From positions 226,804-290,803 of the forward strand of contig NZ_DOEH01000010.1 of NCBI RefSeq assembly GCF_003533305.1: DNA of 64,000 nt. Direction: 5' to 3'. The notes below the pieces were generated by a model. That model had not been told where the DNA came from and did not search any database. It was given only the letters and a program-made list of their open reading frames with translations. Positions 9,127 through 17,793 of this stretch are shown piece after piece (positions within the stretch are counted from its first letter, which is position 1; every line of letters begins with the position of its first letter). Position numbers and translations under genes: made by a program. The DNA is from Providencia sp. GTDB taxonomy: Bacteria; Pseudomonadota; Gammaproteobacteria; Enterobacterales; Enterobacteriaceae.

Positions 9127-9939
9127 TTATGATTTAATCAAATATTCATTTCTTAAATAACGAGCGACCGCATCATCCTCATTTGAACCAATAATTTCCA
9201 TCTGAGGTAACGAATCTTTTAGTAATTGATGCGCATTTTGCATAATGCAGCCTTTACCTGCCATTGCTAGCATCTCTTTATCATTCATGCCATCACCAAA
9301 AGCGATACAATCATTGGTCATATAACCATGAAGCTCAGCAACTTGTTTTAAGGCTTCACCTTTAGAAACCGCCCCCGCCATCACTTCAAGACAATTACGT
9401 AAAGAGAAAGTCACATTGACTTTATCTTGCCAACGTTTCTGGATACGTTGCTGCAAATCAACCAGCATCTCATGATCTTCACTGGTGTAGTAAACTTTGC
9501 ACACTTCAGCGGTTGGAAAGTTATGTCTATCAAATAACTGATAATTAAACACTGACTCTTTAAAAAACTCTTTTTGTTCAGGGCTTTCTCGATTGATAAA
9601 CCAAACATCCCCATGATAGTAATTGGTAATAAGCTCAGGATTATCAAACTCCATCAAGCAAAGTTCATGGGCAATTTGTGGCTCAACATTATGTTCAAAA
9701 ACTAAATTTCCGTTGGCATCATGAATTCGAGCACCATTCGAGGTGATCATGTAAGCATCTATGCCTAATCCGTCTCGGATCTGGCCAACATCAATATGAT
9801 GACGTCCAGTCGCAAACACAAAACGGACACCTTGGGTTGTCACTAATTGTTTTAGCGTTTCTTTCGTATAAGGCGTTAAATCGTGATTGGGGGATAAAAG
9901 GGTACCGTCCAAATCGGAAGCAACAACAGGATATTTCAT
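9127..9939 (-). CDS. yigL: HAD-family (Cof-type) phosphatase YigL
   Basis: The 270-residue protein is a type IIB HAD phosphatase; the E. coli orthologue dephosphorylates pyridoxal phosphate and sugar phosphates. The nucleophile motif is DLDGTLL (D9, D11), motif II is in FATGRH, and the late GDGMNDKEML block supplies the Mg ligands; a cap domain lies between. It follows pldB by 12 nt on the same strand, the E. coli pldB-yigL arrangement, and ends at a strong terminator. Confidence 0.95.
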   Translation of the reverse strand: MKYPVVASDLDGTLLSPNHDLTPYTKETLKQLVTTQGVRFVFATGRHHIDVGQIRDGLGIDAYMITSNGARIHDANGNLVFEHNVEPQIAHELCLMEFDNPELITNYYHGDVWFINRESPEQKEFFKESVFNYQLFDRHNFPTAEVCKVYYTSEDHEMLVDLQQRIQKRWQDKVNVTFSLRNCLEVMAGAVSKGEALKQVAELHGYMTNDCIAFGDGMNDKEMLAMAGKGCIMQNAHQLLKDSLPQMEIIGSNEDDAVARYLRNEYLIKS

Positions 9940-9951
9940 ACTTTTTCCTAG

Positions 9952-10950
9952 CTAATACTGTTCAAAAAAATCACAAATTGCATTCAAAGCCATCGCTCTC
10001 AATGCATCGACTTCAAACAGGATTTCATGGTGAGCCCCTTCAATTATGAGGGGTAATTTTTCTTCTCTTCCTGTTTGCGCTTTTTGCCGACTTTGACAAA
10101 AAGCCTGTAGCTCTCGATTACTAACCACTTTTTCTTCACTGGCTTCTAACACCATCAGTGGTACATCTATCTCTCCCGCTTTCGCAATAAGCTCATCGCT
10201 AATCACAAAACTTTCTCGTAACCAGTGGTATGTAGGGCCACCGAGACGTAATTCGGGGTAATCTGCATAATAACGCAGGTAACGACGATAACGCTCTTGA
10301 CTATGTGTAAGCACGTTAATCAAATAAGGTAAAGGCTGCCATTTACCTGTCGAAGCCGCATAGTCATTGCGTACACTTTGGCGAGATTCTGCTCTATCAA
10401 CGATAAAACTGGCTAACCAACGTGGCATTGGTAAATTAATGCCGATCATCGGCGCACACAGTGCTGCCGCATCAAAAGTCACGCTATCGCGCAATAAATA
10501 TCCAGCAAGGATCGCGCTGCCCATCGAATGGCCAAGGGCATAACATTTAGGATAATGCCTACATTTTACTTCTAATTCAATAAACTGAGCAAAGTCATCA
10601 ATATAATCGGTAAATTTTTCAACATGACCTTTTTGAGGATCTGAAAGCATACGCCCTGAGCGCCCTTGACCACGATGGTCGAGGATAAAAACATCAAAAC
10701 CCAAATGGTAAAAATCATAGGCTATTTCAGGATATTTAACATAACTTTCACTACGGCCGGGAGAAATTACAATGGCTTTATTGTGTTTAGAACGAATAAA
10801 ACGAACATAGTGAATAGGGATATCATCGACACCGAGGAATGTCGCTTCTTCACGAAGCTGCCAAAAATCTAAAAGCGGGCCGTTGGTAAAGGCAGAAAAT
10901 TGAGATTCTCGGTTTAACCAACTTGCTTTTAGGCTTTTTGGGGTCATCAA
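9952..10950 (-). CDS. pldB: Lysophospholipase L2
   Basis: Alpha/beta-hydrolase of 332 residues that removes the acyl chain of lysophospholipids, chiefly lysophosphatidylethanolamine. The nucleophile elbow is GHSMG (residues 140-144, S142), the oxyanion-side motif is DHRGQGRSGR, and the catalytic histidine is in GAHHEI near the C-terminus. It lies between recQ and yigL; in E. coli the exporters rhtC and rhtB separate recQ from pldB, and here they are absent (13 nt gap). Confidence 0.95.
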   Translation of the reverse strand: MMTPKSLKASWLNRESQFSAFTNGPLLDFWQLREEATFLGVDDIPIHYVRFIRSKHNKAIVISPGRSESYVKYPEIAYDFYHLGFDVFILDHRGQGRSGRMLSDPQKGHVEKFTDYIDDFAQFIELEVKCRHYPKCYALGHSMGSAILAGYLLRDSVTFDAAALCAPMIGINLPMPRWLASFIVDRAESRQSVRNDYAASTGKWQPLPYLINVLTHSQERYRRYLRYYADYPELRLGGPTYHWLRESFVISDELIAKAGEIDVPLMVLEASEEKVVSNRELQAFCQSRQKAQTGREEKLPLIIEGAHHEILFEVDALRAMALNAICDFFEQY

Positions 10951-10963
10951 GTCTATCCTTTAT

Positions 10964-12793
10964 TTATTCATCATAGCCTTCAAGATGATCTCGGATAAGA
11001 GCCATAAAAGCCTCACCGAAACGCTCTAATTTTCGTTCACCCACTCCATTAATTAGTAACAATTCAACGGATGTTGTTGGGCAATGCTCAGACATCTCAA
11101 TTAATGTTGCATCATTAAAAACAACAAATGGCGGCATATTACTTTCATCAGCAATCGATTTACGCAATTTACGTAGCTTAGCAAAAAGTTTCTTATCATA
11201 ATTGCCACGGTAAACTTTGCTCTGTTGATTACGACTTTTCGTCACAAGCACACGAGGAACAGCAAGTTGCAACGGTAGCTCGCCTCGTAATATTGGCCTT
11301 GCCGCTTCAGTAAGCTGTAAGGCAGAAAAATGGGTAATATTTTGGGAAATCATTCCCATATGGATAAGCTGACGGATCACACTCACCCAATGCTCATTAC
11401 TTTGCTCTTTCCCAATACCATAGACAGGGAGCTTATCGTGAGCAAAATCACGGATACGCTGATTATTTGCGCCTCGTAAGATTTCGACAATATAACCAAT
11501 ACCAAAGCGCTGGCCGACACGATAAATACAAGAAAGTGCCTTTTGAGCATCAACTAACCCATCATACTGTTTCGGTGGGTCTAAACAAATATCGCAGTTA
11601 CCACATGGTTGCTGTCGATTTTCACCAAAATAGTTCAGTAATACCAGACGGCGGCAAGTTTGTGCTTCCGCAAATGCGGCGATAGCATTGAGTTTATGAC
11701 GTTCAATATCTTGCTGCATTCCAGCAGGTTTTTCTTCTAAACAGCGACGAAGCCATGCCATATCCGCAGGGTCATAGAACAAAATAGCTTCTGCTTCCAC
11801 ACCATCACGCCCTGCTCGCCCCGTTTCTTGATAATACGCTTCGATATTACGAGGAATATCAAAATGCGCCACAAAACGTACATTAGACTTGTTAATGCCC
11901 ATACCAAAAGCAACAGTTGCGACGACAATTTGCAGATTATCTTTTAAAAAAGCATCTTGTACCCACTCGCGCTGCTGACTATCTAATCCTGCATGATAAG
12001 CCCCAACACTTAAACCGCGTTTTTGTAGTCGCTCTGCGGTTTCTTCAACCTTGCTCCGGCTATTGCAATAAACAATACCAGATTTACCTTTCTGGGCTTT
12101 AATAAAAAACCACAATTGGTCTAATGGCTTATATTTCTCAACGAGAGTGTAACGAATATTTGGCCGATCAAAACTACTGACGTGCACTAACGGGTCTTGC
12201 AATGCTAATAGACGAATAATATCGGCACGAGTGGTTTCATCTGCTGTCGCGGTTAGCGCCATCACAGGTACGTTAGGTAAAGATTGTCGCAATTGACCTA
12301 ATGAACGATATTCAGGACGAAAATCATGTCCCCACTGAGAGATGCAGTGCGCCTCATCAACCGCCAATAAAGTGATATTCCAATTAGTTAACTGACTTAA
12401 AAAATAGTCCGTCAATAATCGTTCAGGAGCAACATACAGAAGCTTTATCTCCCCTTGCCCACACAACTCCATAATTTGGCGCTGTTCTTGTGAAGTTTGC
12501 GAGGAATTCAAACACGCAGCATTCACACCATGCAATCGTAATTGATCGACTTGATCTTTCATTAATGAAATAAGTGGCGAAACAACTAAAGTTACACCAT
12601 CTTTGACCAACGCAGGCACTTGGTAACAGAGGGATTTTCCTCCACCGGTTGGCATTAAAACCAAACAATCACGGTTATCAATAATCGCTCCAATGACAGC
12701 ATCTTGCCCTGGACGAAACGACTGGTAGCCGAAAGTACTATTAAGCACATTTTCAGCCAATGATAATTGGTCAATGATACAAGCGGTGGACAC
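10964..12793 (-). CDS. recQ: ATP-dependent DNA helicase RecQ
   Basis: 3'-5' helicase of the RecF pathway that opens duplex for RecJ and unwinds recombination intermediates. The 609-residue protein has Walker A MPTGGGKS (about 48-55), DEAH (146-149), the RQC zinc site with [12 protein letters not shown] and CGNCDIC, and a C-terminal HRDC domain (about 530-605). The start is GTG at 12793 with AAGGA 5 nt upstream. It is downstream of pldA on the same strand, separated by 134 nt. Confidence 0.98.
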   Translation of the reverse strand: MSTACIIDQLSLAENVLNSTFGYQSFRPGQDAVIGAIIDNRDCLVLMPTGGGKSLCYQVPALVKDGVTLVVSPLISLMKDQVDQLRLHGVNAACLNSSQTSQEQRQIMELCGQGEIKLLYVAPERLLTDYFLSQLTNWNITLLAVDEAHCISQWGHDFRPEYRSLGQLRQSLPNVPVMALTATADETTRADIIRLLALQDPLVHVSSFDRPNIRYTLVEKYKPLDQLWFFIKAQKGKSGIVYCNSRSKVEETAERLQKRGLSVGAYHAGLDSQQREWVQDAFLKDNLQIVVATVAFGMGINKSNVRFVAHFDIPRNIEAYYQETGRAGRDGVEAEAILFYDPADMAWLRRCLEEKPAGMQQDIERHKLNAIAAFAEAQTCRRLVLLNYFGENRQQPCGNCDICLDPPKQYDGLVDAQKALSCIYRVGQRFGIGYIVEILRGANNQRIRDFAHDKLPVYGIGKEQSNEHWVSVIRQLIHMGMISQNITHFSALQLTEAARPILRGELPLQLAVPRVLVTKSRNQQSKVYRGNYDKKLFAKLRKLRKSIADESNMPPFVVFNDATLIEMSEHCPTTSVELLLINGVGERKLERFGEAFMALIRDHLEGYDE

Positions 12794-12872
12794 AAGCTTC
12801 CTTAATATCTAAAGCAAATAGCTGCCTATTTAGAGCAGCTAAGTCTTGGCTAGCAAACCTTACAACCTATCA

Positions 12873-12887
12873 AGATACTATCTTGAA
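12873..12887. repeat. Short perfect inverted repeat between pldA and recQ
   Basis: CAAGATACTATCTTG is a 7-1-7 perfect inverted repeat in the 134-nt pldA-recQ gap. It could be an operator or a weak hairpin; there is no T-run. Confidence 0.35.
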
Positions 12888-12927
12888 ACGCAGGAGATGT
12901 CTGCTAGCAAATAAAATTTGCGGCGGG

Positions 12928-13821
12928 TTACAGCATGTCGTTTAACATGACTCCAATACCGAAACGTGTCTGACGGTAGTTATAGTCTATCATCGACTCG
13001 CCATATCCACTAAATAGCTGAGTATATAATCTGACGTGTTGACTAATTGGATAGCTCCAGCCTAATTCAGCGCCACCATAACCACTATTCCAATTATAAC
13101 GTCCGGTAGCAGTTACCACACTGTCACCCAGTGCATAACCCACTTTTAAACGGTAATACCCCATATACTTGGTGATATCGCGATTATCATCGCTACCTTC
13201 ACTTTCATGAATCCGATACCAAGGTTTAAGGTCGACTTGCCAATTACCATTTTGCGCCATAGCGCGTGCATACACACGGTTCCAACTGCGTGACGTCGGA
13301 TCAGAGCGTCCGTTCGATTCATGGTTGAAACCTGTTTCAAATTCACGCACTGTCCAGCCACCTAACTGATAGTCGGTTAGCCAGCCAACAAAAATCTGAG
13401 GTTCGTAGTTGGTTTCACGAAAAGGTGAAGACTCTTTCTTATTACTGAGTTGCCACCAAGAGCGTTGAGTATAAGATACGGCTAAAATAGAATCATCCCC
13501 TGCAATCCCAGCCCAAAGCGGGAAAGCAAGACTCAATTGAAATTTCACTTCATCATTTAGCGCGTCATGAGCCCAGTCATAGCTTGAGATAGCCTTTTTA
13601 TTCATTGAAGAAGTGTAGGTATAAATAATGTAATTTGACTCATAAGGATATAGCACAAAAGGATTATCATAATTTTGAAGTAGCCCAGAAATAATACTAC
13701 CTCGAATCGGCGAATTATCCGTTACATCCTGTTTTGGTTGCACATCCGTATTTTCAGTAGCAAACAGTGATACAGACCAAAAACTGAGCACAGCACTCAA
13801 TAACATCGGTAAAGCACGCAT
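12928..13821 (-). CDS. pldA: Outer-membrane phospholipase A
   Basis: Calcium-dependent integral outer-membrane phospholipase active as a dimer; it removes phospholipids from the outer leaflet and its products inform LPS control. The 297-residue precursor has a signal peptide (about 1-21) and a 12-strand barrel. The catalytic H167, S169 and N181 lie in the conserved NHESNGRSDPTSRSWNR region, and the barrel ends in an aromatic-rich, hydrophobic terminal strand (RFGIGVMLNDML). It is divergent from yigI and upstream of recQ, as in E. coli. Confidence 0.97.
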   Translation of the reverse strand: MRALPMLLSAVLSFWSVSLFATENTDVQPKQDVTDNSPIRGSIISGLLQNYDNPFVLYPYESNYIIYTYTSSMNKKAISSYDWAHDALNDEVKFQLSLAFPLWAGIAGDDSILAVSYTQRSWWQLSNKKESSPFRETNYEPQIFVGWLTDYQLGGWTVREFETGFNHESNGRSDPTSRSWNRVYARAMAQNGNWQVDLKPWYRIHESEGSDDNRDITKYMGYYRLKVGYALGDSVVTATGRYNWNSGYGGAELGWSYPISQHVRLYTQLFSGYGESMIDYNYRQTRFGIGVMLNDML

Positions 13822-13973
13822 CAGTCATTCCTATATTTAACAATGTCAAAAAAACTTTGTCTTATTTTACACACAAAACTCAATAGCTGTTGAAAGATTA
13901 TTCATTTGTTTGTTAGAGACACCGATCAAACATAATGATAACTTATAATTCACATATTTTTAAAAGGATGAAG

Positions 13974-14447
13974 ATGATGAATGATCGTACTTACACTTTT
14001 GAAGAAGCCAGTGAGCTCATGAGTAATGCTTTTATCTATAAAATGCCTTTCAATCAATTATTAGGGATAAAACTGGCTAATATGAGTGACGATTTTGTGC
14101 AATTAACCGTTGAAAATCGCCCTGAATTAATCGGTAATTTTACTCAAAATATTCTTCATGGTGGTGTCATTGCCTCAATACTTGATGTCGCCGGTGGCAT
14201 GGTATGCATCAACCGTATGCTTCAACGTATTAACCCATTAGTTCATCAAGAAATTGTCGATAAAATGTCTCGTATGGGCACCATTGACCTACGTGTTGAT
14301 TACTTACGCCCCGGGCGCGGTGAAATATTTACCGCCAGTGCCAGTCTTTTGCGTGATGGCAATAAAATCGCCGTAACCCGATGTGAATTACATAACGAGC
14401 GCAACCAACACATTGCAACTGCCACCGCGACCTACCTTATTGGATAA
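13974..14447 (+). CDS. yigI: Acyl-CoA thioesterase YigI
   Basis: Hotdog-fold thioesterase of 157 residues; E. coli YigI hydrolyses medium- and long-chain acyl-CoA. The diagnostic block is ILHGGVIASILDVAGG, followed by RMGTIDLRVDYLRPGRG and the final strand TATATYLIG. I place the start at 13974, where AAGG lies 6 nt upstream and the length fits the family (155); ATG codons at 13935, 13968 and 13977 are alternatives. It is divergent from pldA and 160 nt before rarD. Confidence 0.93.
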   Translation: MMNDRTYTFEEASELMSNAFIYKMPFNQLLGIKLANMSDDFVQLTVENRPELIGNFTQNILHGGVIASILDVAGGMVCINRMLQRINPLVHQEIVDKMSRMGTIDLRVDYLRPGRGEIFTASASLLRDGNKIAVTRCELHNERNQHIATATATYLIG

Positions 14448-14530
14448 TATATATCTGTAAAAAATTAGTTACCTAGTAAACTAATAACTTGTAAAAAAAC
14501 CTGAGCAATGTCACATTAGAGCAAGTCCAG

Positions 14531-14558
14531 ATCGAGCCAATAAATGAGTCGGCTCGAT
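14531..14558 (+). terminator. Hairpin after yigI
   Basis: ATCGAGCC (14531-14538) pairs perfectly with GGCTCGAT (14551-14558) in the yigI-rarD gap. No T-run follows, so this may be an RNA 3' end or only partly terminating. Confidence 0.5.
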
Positions 14559-14607
14559 ATCTAAAATTCGATTTTCCTTAGTCATTAATTCAATTTCAGA
14601 GCCAACA

Positions 14608-15516
14608 ATGAGCCAGCAAAATACTACCAAAGGCGTATTATGTGCCTTGGGCGCCTATTTTATTTGGGGTGTCGCGCCTATTTATTTTAAAACGATTAAA
14701 GAAGTCCCCGCAGAAGAGATCCTGACTCACCGTATTATCTGGTCATTTTTCTTTATGCTCATTCTATTAACTGCAACTCGGCATTGGAGCTATATGCGCC
14801 AAGTGCTAAAACACCCTAAAAAAATATTAATATTAGGCGTAACGGCGGTCACGATTGCATCAAATTGGCTCATTTATATTTGGGCCGTTAATAACGGCCA
14901 TATGCTACAAGCCAGTCTTGGTTATTTTATTAACCCGCTCATTAACGTGTTATTCGGTATGCTATTTTTGCAAGAACGCTTTCGCCGAATGCAATGGATA
15001 GCGGTTGGACTTGCATTGACAGGCGTTTTAATCCAATTATGGCAGTTTGGCTCAGTGCCTGTCATTGGTTTAAGCCTTGCGGTTACCTTCGCAACTTATG
15101 GTCTCTTACGTAAAAAATTAGGTGTTGATGCACAAATAGGGATGACATTTGAAACCCTATGGTTGTTGCCTGTTGGCGTTATTTTCTTACTCTTTTTTGC
15201 TGATAGCCCGACAAGTAATATGGCCATGAATGATTGGCATCTAAATGTACTCCTTATTGCGGCAGGTGTTATCACCACCATTCCTTTATTACTATTTACT
15301 GAGGCTGCAAACCATTTACGCTTATCCACGCTTGGCTTTTTCCAATATATGGGCCCCAGTATTATGTTCTTACTTGCGGTCTTTATGTATGATGAAGTCA
15401 TGACACCAGAACTACTTATCACCTTTGGTTTTATTTGGGTTGCATTAATTTTATTTACATTAGATGCATTATATACTCAACAAAAACTTAGAAAAAAAAC
15501 AAATACTATCGCTTAA
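14608..15516 (+). CDS. rarD: EamA-family transporter RarD
   Basis: Inner-membrane protein of 302 residues with about ten hydrophobic helices in two EamA repeats, starting TTKGVLCALGAYFIWGVAPIYF. The family belongs to the drug/metabolite transporter superfamily and was named for a chloramphenicol link; the true substrate is unknown. Gene order pldA-yigI-rarD is that of E. coli. After it the conserved order is interrupted by the accessory segment up to uvrD; corA and yigF are absent here. Confidence 0.95.
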   Translation: MSQQNTTKGVLCALGAYFIWGVAPIYFKTIKEVPAEEILTHRIIWSFFFMLILLTATRHWSYMRQVLKHPKKILILGVTAVTIASNWLIYIWAVNNGHMLQASLGYFINPLINVLFGMLFLQERFRRMQWIAVGLALTGVLIQLWQFGSVPVIGLSLAVTFATYGLLRKKLGVDAQIGMTFETLWLLPVGVIFLLFFADSPTSNMAMNDWHLNVLLIAAGVITTIPLLLFTEAANHLRLSTLGFFQYMGPSIMFLLAVFMYDEVMTPELLITFGFIWVALILFTLDALYTQQKLRKKTNTIA

Positions 15517-15970
15517 TATCAGAATTAACACCTGATTAAGTGGCTTTAACCAAAACACTGATTATTATTGCCAATTGACAATATAGTCAGTGTTCCATTT
15601 TATGAGACCAAATTAATAAATTTATTTTATATAAATAATATAAATGACTTAATATTTAATTTCTGTTTAGTTTTATTTAAACAAAACTCATCAAGAAAAT
15701 AGCTTAATTAAATTGAATATTTCTTACTATATTCACTAACAACTTATTTCACCATTCACCTCAAACAAAAAAATCGTTTAAAATACAATAAAATCAATAT
15801 GTTACATTAAATTAAAATACTTGATTTTCTTTGTAAAATCATTATGATTAAACTTATCTTAAATCCTCATCAATTATCTCACACCTGTATAAATCAACTC
15901 TTTGAAATAAAAGAGGATATTTATTTTCTTTAATTAATGATTGCTTAATCGGGAGTTGATAACTATATTG
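15517..15970. other. AT-rich non-coding stretch after rarD
   Basis: I see no gene here. The stretch is strongly AT-rich with many short A/T tracts and no convincing open frame with a ribosome binding site on either strand. It marks the left edge of the accessory segment. A structured leader candidate begins at 15975. Confidence 0.6.
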
Positions 15971-15974
15971 TACG

Positions 15975-16097
15975 CCGCTTGTATTCACCCCAGCGGATAG
16001 TGATGGTCCGATTCATTACTGACGTTTCATTAAAGTGCGCACGATGACATTTTTATTATGTCCTGGTGCGAGGTTTTCTGAAATTGAATACAGCCGG
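15975..16097 (+). promoter_or_regulatory. Possible structured RNA leader (three-way-junction fold)
   Basis: An outer stem pairs CCGCTTGTATTCA (15975-15987) with TGAATACAGCCGG (16085-16097), 12 of 13 positions including one G-U. Inside are hairpin 1, AGTGAT (15999-16004) with ATTACT (16015-16020), and hairpin 2, CGCAC (16038-16042) with GTGCG (16066-16070) and GACAT (16046-16050) with ATGTC (16058-16062). The left strand of the outer stem can instead pair locally, CCGCT (15975-15979) with AGCGG (15992-15996), giving an exclusive alternative. I cannot match it to a known riboswitch. It precedes the permease gene, with repeat copy B in between; a MITE-like DNA palindrome is the alternative explanation. 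Confidence 0.4.
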
Positions 16098-16130
16098 TTC
16101 TAAAATTTAATACAATCATGTAGCGTTAAG

Positions 16131-16251
16131 ACTCAAATAATTCGAAAATACAACTAGGCGGCGAGCAAGAGAGTCGCTAGGAGCATACAAAAGTATGTGA
16201 CTAGTGCGAGCGAGCAAAGCCAACAACGTTGTAGTTCGAAGTATGACGAGT
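16131..16251. repeat. Palindromic intergenic repeat, copy B
   Basis: About 121 bp with inverted ends ACTC-N6-TTCGAA at the left (16131-16146) and TTCGAA-N7-GAGT at the right (16235-16251). The centre is the conserved GGAGCATACA..AGTATGTGACT core with hairpin CATAC/GTATG (16184-16188, 16193-16197), flanked by CGCTAG/CTAG pairing. It ends 79 nt before the permease start. Confidence 0.85.
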
Positions 16252-16330
16252 ATGGCTGCATTTTAGGTTCATTTTTTCTGTATCTTCAGAAAGAGTGACG
16301 TTGTGAAGGGCTTTTGGGAAGGGCTTCAAA

Positions 16331-17683
16331 ATGCAACAGAATACCGTTCATATGAAACGTGTACTGACCACACCTGCGTTAGTATTTTTCGGGCTCGCTT
16401 ATATGGTGCCGCTCGGAATTTTTACCACCTATGGCCAAGTCACAGTATTAAGTGAAGGGCACCTGCCTATCGCTTATTTAATTACACTTGCTGCCGTCTT
16501 TTTTACTGCCATGAGCTATTGCCGCATGACCAGCGCACTCCCTCTTTCAGGGTCTGCTTACTCATATGTGCAAAAAACATTTGGCGGCACACTCGGATTT
16601 TTAGTGGGTTGGGCACAACTGCTCGATTACTTATTCCTGCCTATTATCAACTACATCGCTATCGGAATCTTCGTTCACGAAGCCTTTCCTGATATTCCCA
16701 TGTATGTGATTATTTGCAGCACCATTACACTTGTCAGCATTATGAATATTTTGGGTATTAAATTAGTATCCTCAATGAATATGTTGATCATAATGATGCA
16801 ATTTGTGTTTATTGCTGTCTTTTTATATCTGAGCTTTAAAACCTCATTTGTATTAGACACCCAGGCGCTACTCGCCCCAGTTACCGTGATGGCAGACCAA
16901 GTACCCGGCTTATTTGCTGGTGCTGCTGTATTATGTTTAGCTTTCTTAGGCTTTGATGCCATTTCAACCATGGCAGAAGAAACTAAAGATGCACGCCGTG
17001 CTCTGCCAAAAGCAATTTTATATACTGTCTTTATTGCTGGAACTTTGTTTGTGACCATTTCTTATGGCGCACACCTCATTTATCCGGTGTGGCAAGATTT
17101 CATTCCAAATACAGATGTAGCCAGCCTTGCCGTAATGAAGCAAGTTGGTGGCGCGATGATGGCATCTAGCTTTATTACCGCCTATGTAATTGGTGTATTT
17201 GCCTCTGCCATGACATCACAAGCTAGTATTGTACGTATTTTCTATGCAATGGGCCGCGAAGGTGTATTACCACGTTCAGTGTTTGCATATTTGCATCCGA
17301 AATTAAATACCCCAGTGTATTCAATCATTTTTGTAGCAATTGCTTCACTACTTTCGCTCGTTTTATCTCTGAGCATGGTGGCATCAATGATAAGTTTCGG
17401 GGCGCTAATCGCGTTTACTTTCGTAAACTTATCGGTGATTAAACATTTTTATATTGATCGTAAAGCACCTCTCGATAATACAAAAATTTTAACCTGCCTT
17501 ATCATGCCATCCATTGGTGTTATTTTAACCCTTTGGCTGTGGACAAGCCTTGATGCAGAAGCCTTCAAAGTTGGATTATGGTGGCTAGCAGCAGGTGCAG
17601 TTTATCTCACTCTGTTAACCCATGGCTTTACTCGTCGTCCTCCTGCTATTTCTGACGATGAAACCGATATGATTATTAATTAA
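16331..17683 (+). CDS. APC-family permease, PuuP-like
   Basis: Inner-membrane importer of 450 residues with about twelve helices. It resembles the putrescine importer PuuP and related amino-acid permeases: the first helix holds GLAYMVPLGIFTTYGQV, followed by GSAYSYVQKTFG, VGWAQLLDYLFLP and FLGFDAISTMAEETKDARRALPKAI (quoted here in part as FLGFDAISTMAEE), all typical of this branch. The substrate is inferred to be a polyamine or amino acid. GGGAAGGG lies upstream of the ATG. It is followed by a strong terminator and then by an amidohydrolase on the same strand, suggesting an uptake-and-hydrolysis module. Such a gene is absent at this position in E. coli. Confidence 0.88.
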   Translation: MQQNTVHMKRVLTTPALVFFGLAYMVPLGIFTTYGQVTVLSEGHLPIAYLITLAAVFFTAMSYCRMTSALPLSGSAYSYVQKTFGGTLGFLVGWAQLLDYLFLPIINYIAIGIFVHEAFPDIPMYVIICSTITLVSIMNILGIKLVSSMNMLIIMMQFVFIAVFLYLSFKTSFVLDTQALLAPVTVMADQVPGLFAGAAVLCLAFLGFDAISTMAEETKDARRALPKAILYTVFIAGTLFVTISYGAHLIYPVWQDFIPNTDVASLAVMKQVGGAMMASSFITAYVIGVFASAMTSQASIVRIFYAMGREGVLPRSVFAYLHPKLNTPVYSIIFVAIASLLSLVLSLSMVASMISFGALIAFTFVNLSVIKHFYIDRKAPLDNTKILTCLIMPSIGVILTLWLWTSLDAEAFKVGLWWLAAGAVYLTLLTHGFTRRPPAISDDETDMIIN

Positions 17684-17713
17684 TCATACTTGAGACAAAA
17701 TATAATAGACAAT

Positions 17714-17748
17714 AACGGGGGAGCTTAGCCTTCCCCGTTGTTTTTTTT
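17714..17748 (+). terminator. Intrinsic terminator of the permease gene
   Basis: AACGGGGGA pairs with TTCCCCGTT (one G-U), followed by G and eight T residues. A strong Rho-independent terminator 31 nt after the permease stop, so the downstream amidohydrolase may be expressed by read-through or by its own promoter. Confidence 0.92.
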
Positions 17749-17793
17749 AGAACAGGCTCCTCCCAAAGAGCCCCCTGATACAGACGGTTTACC

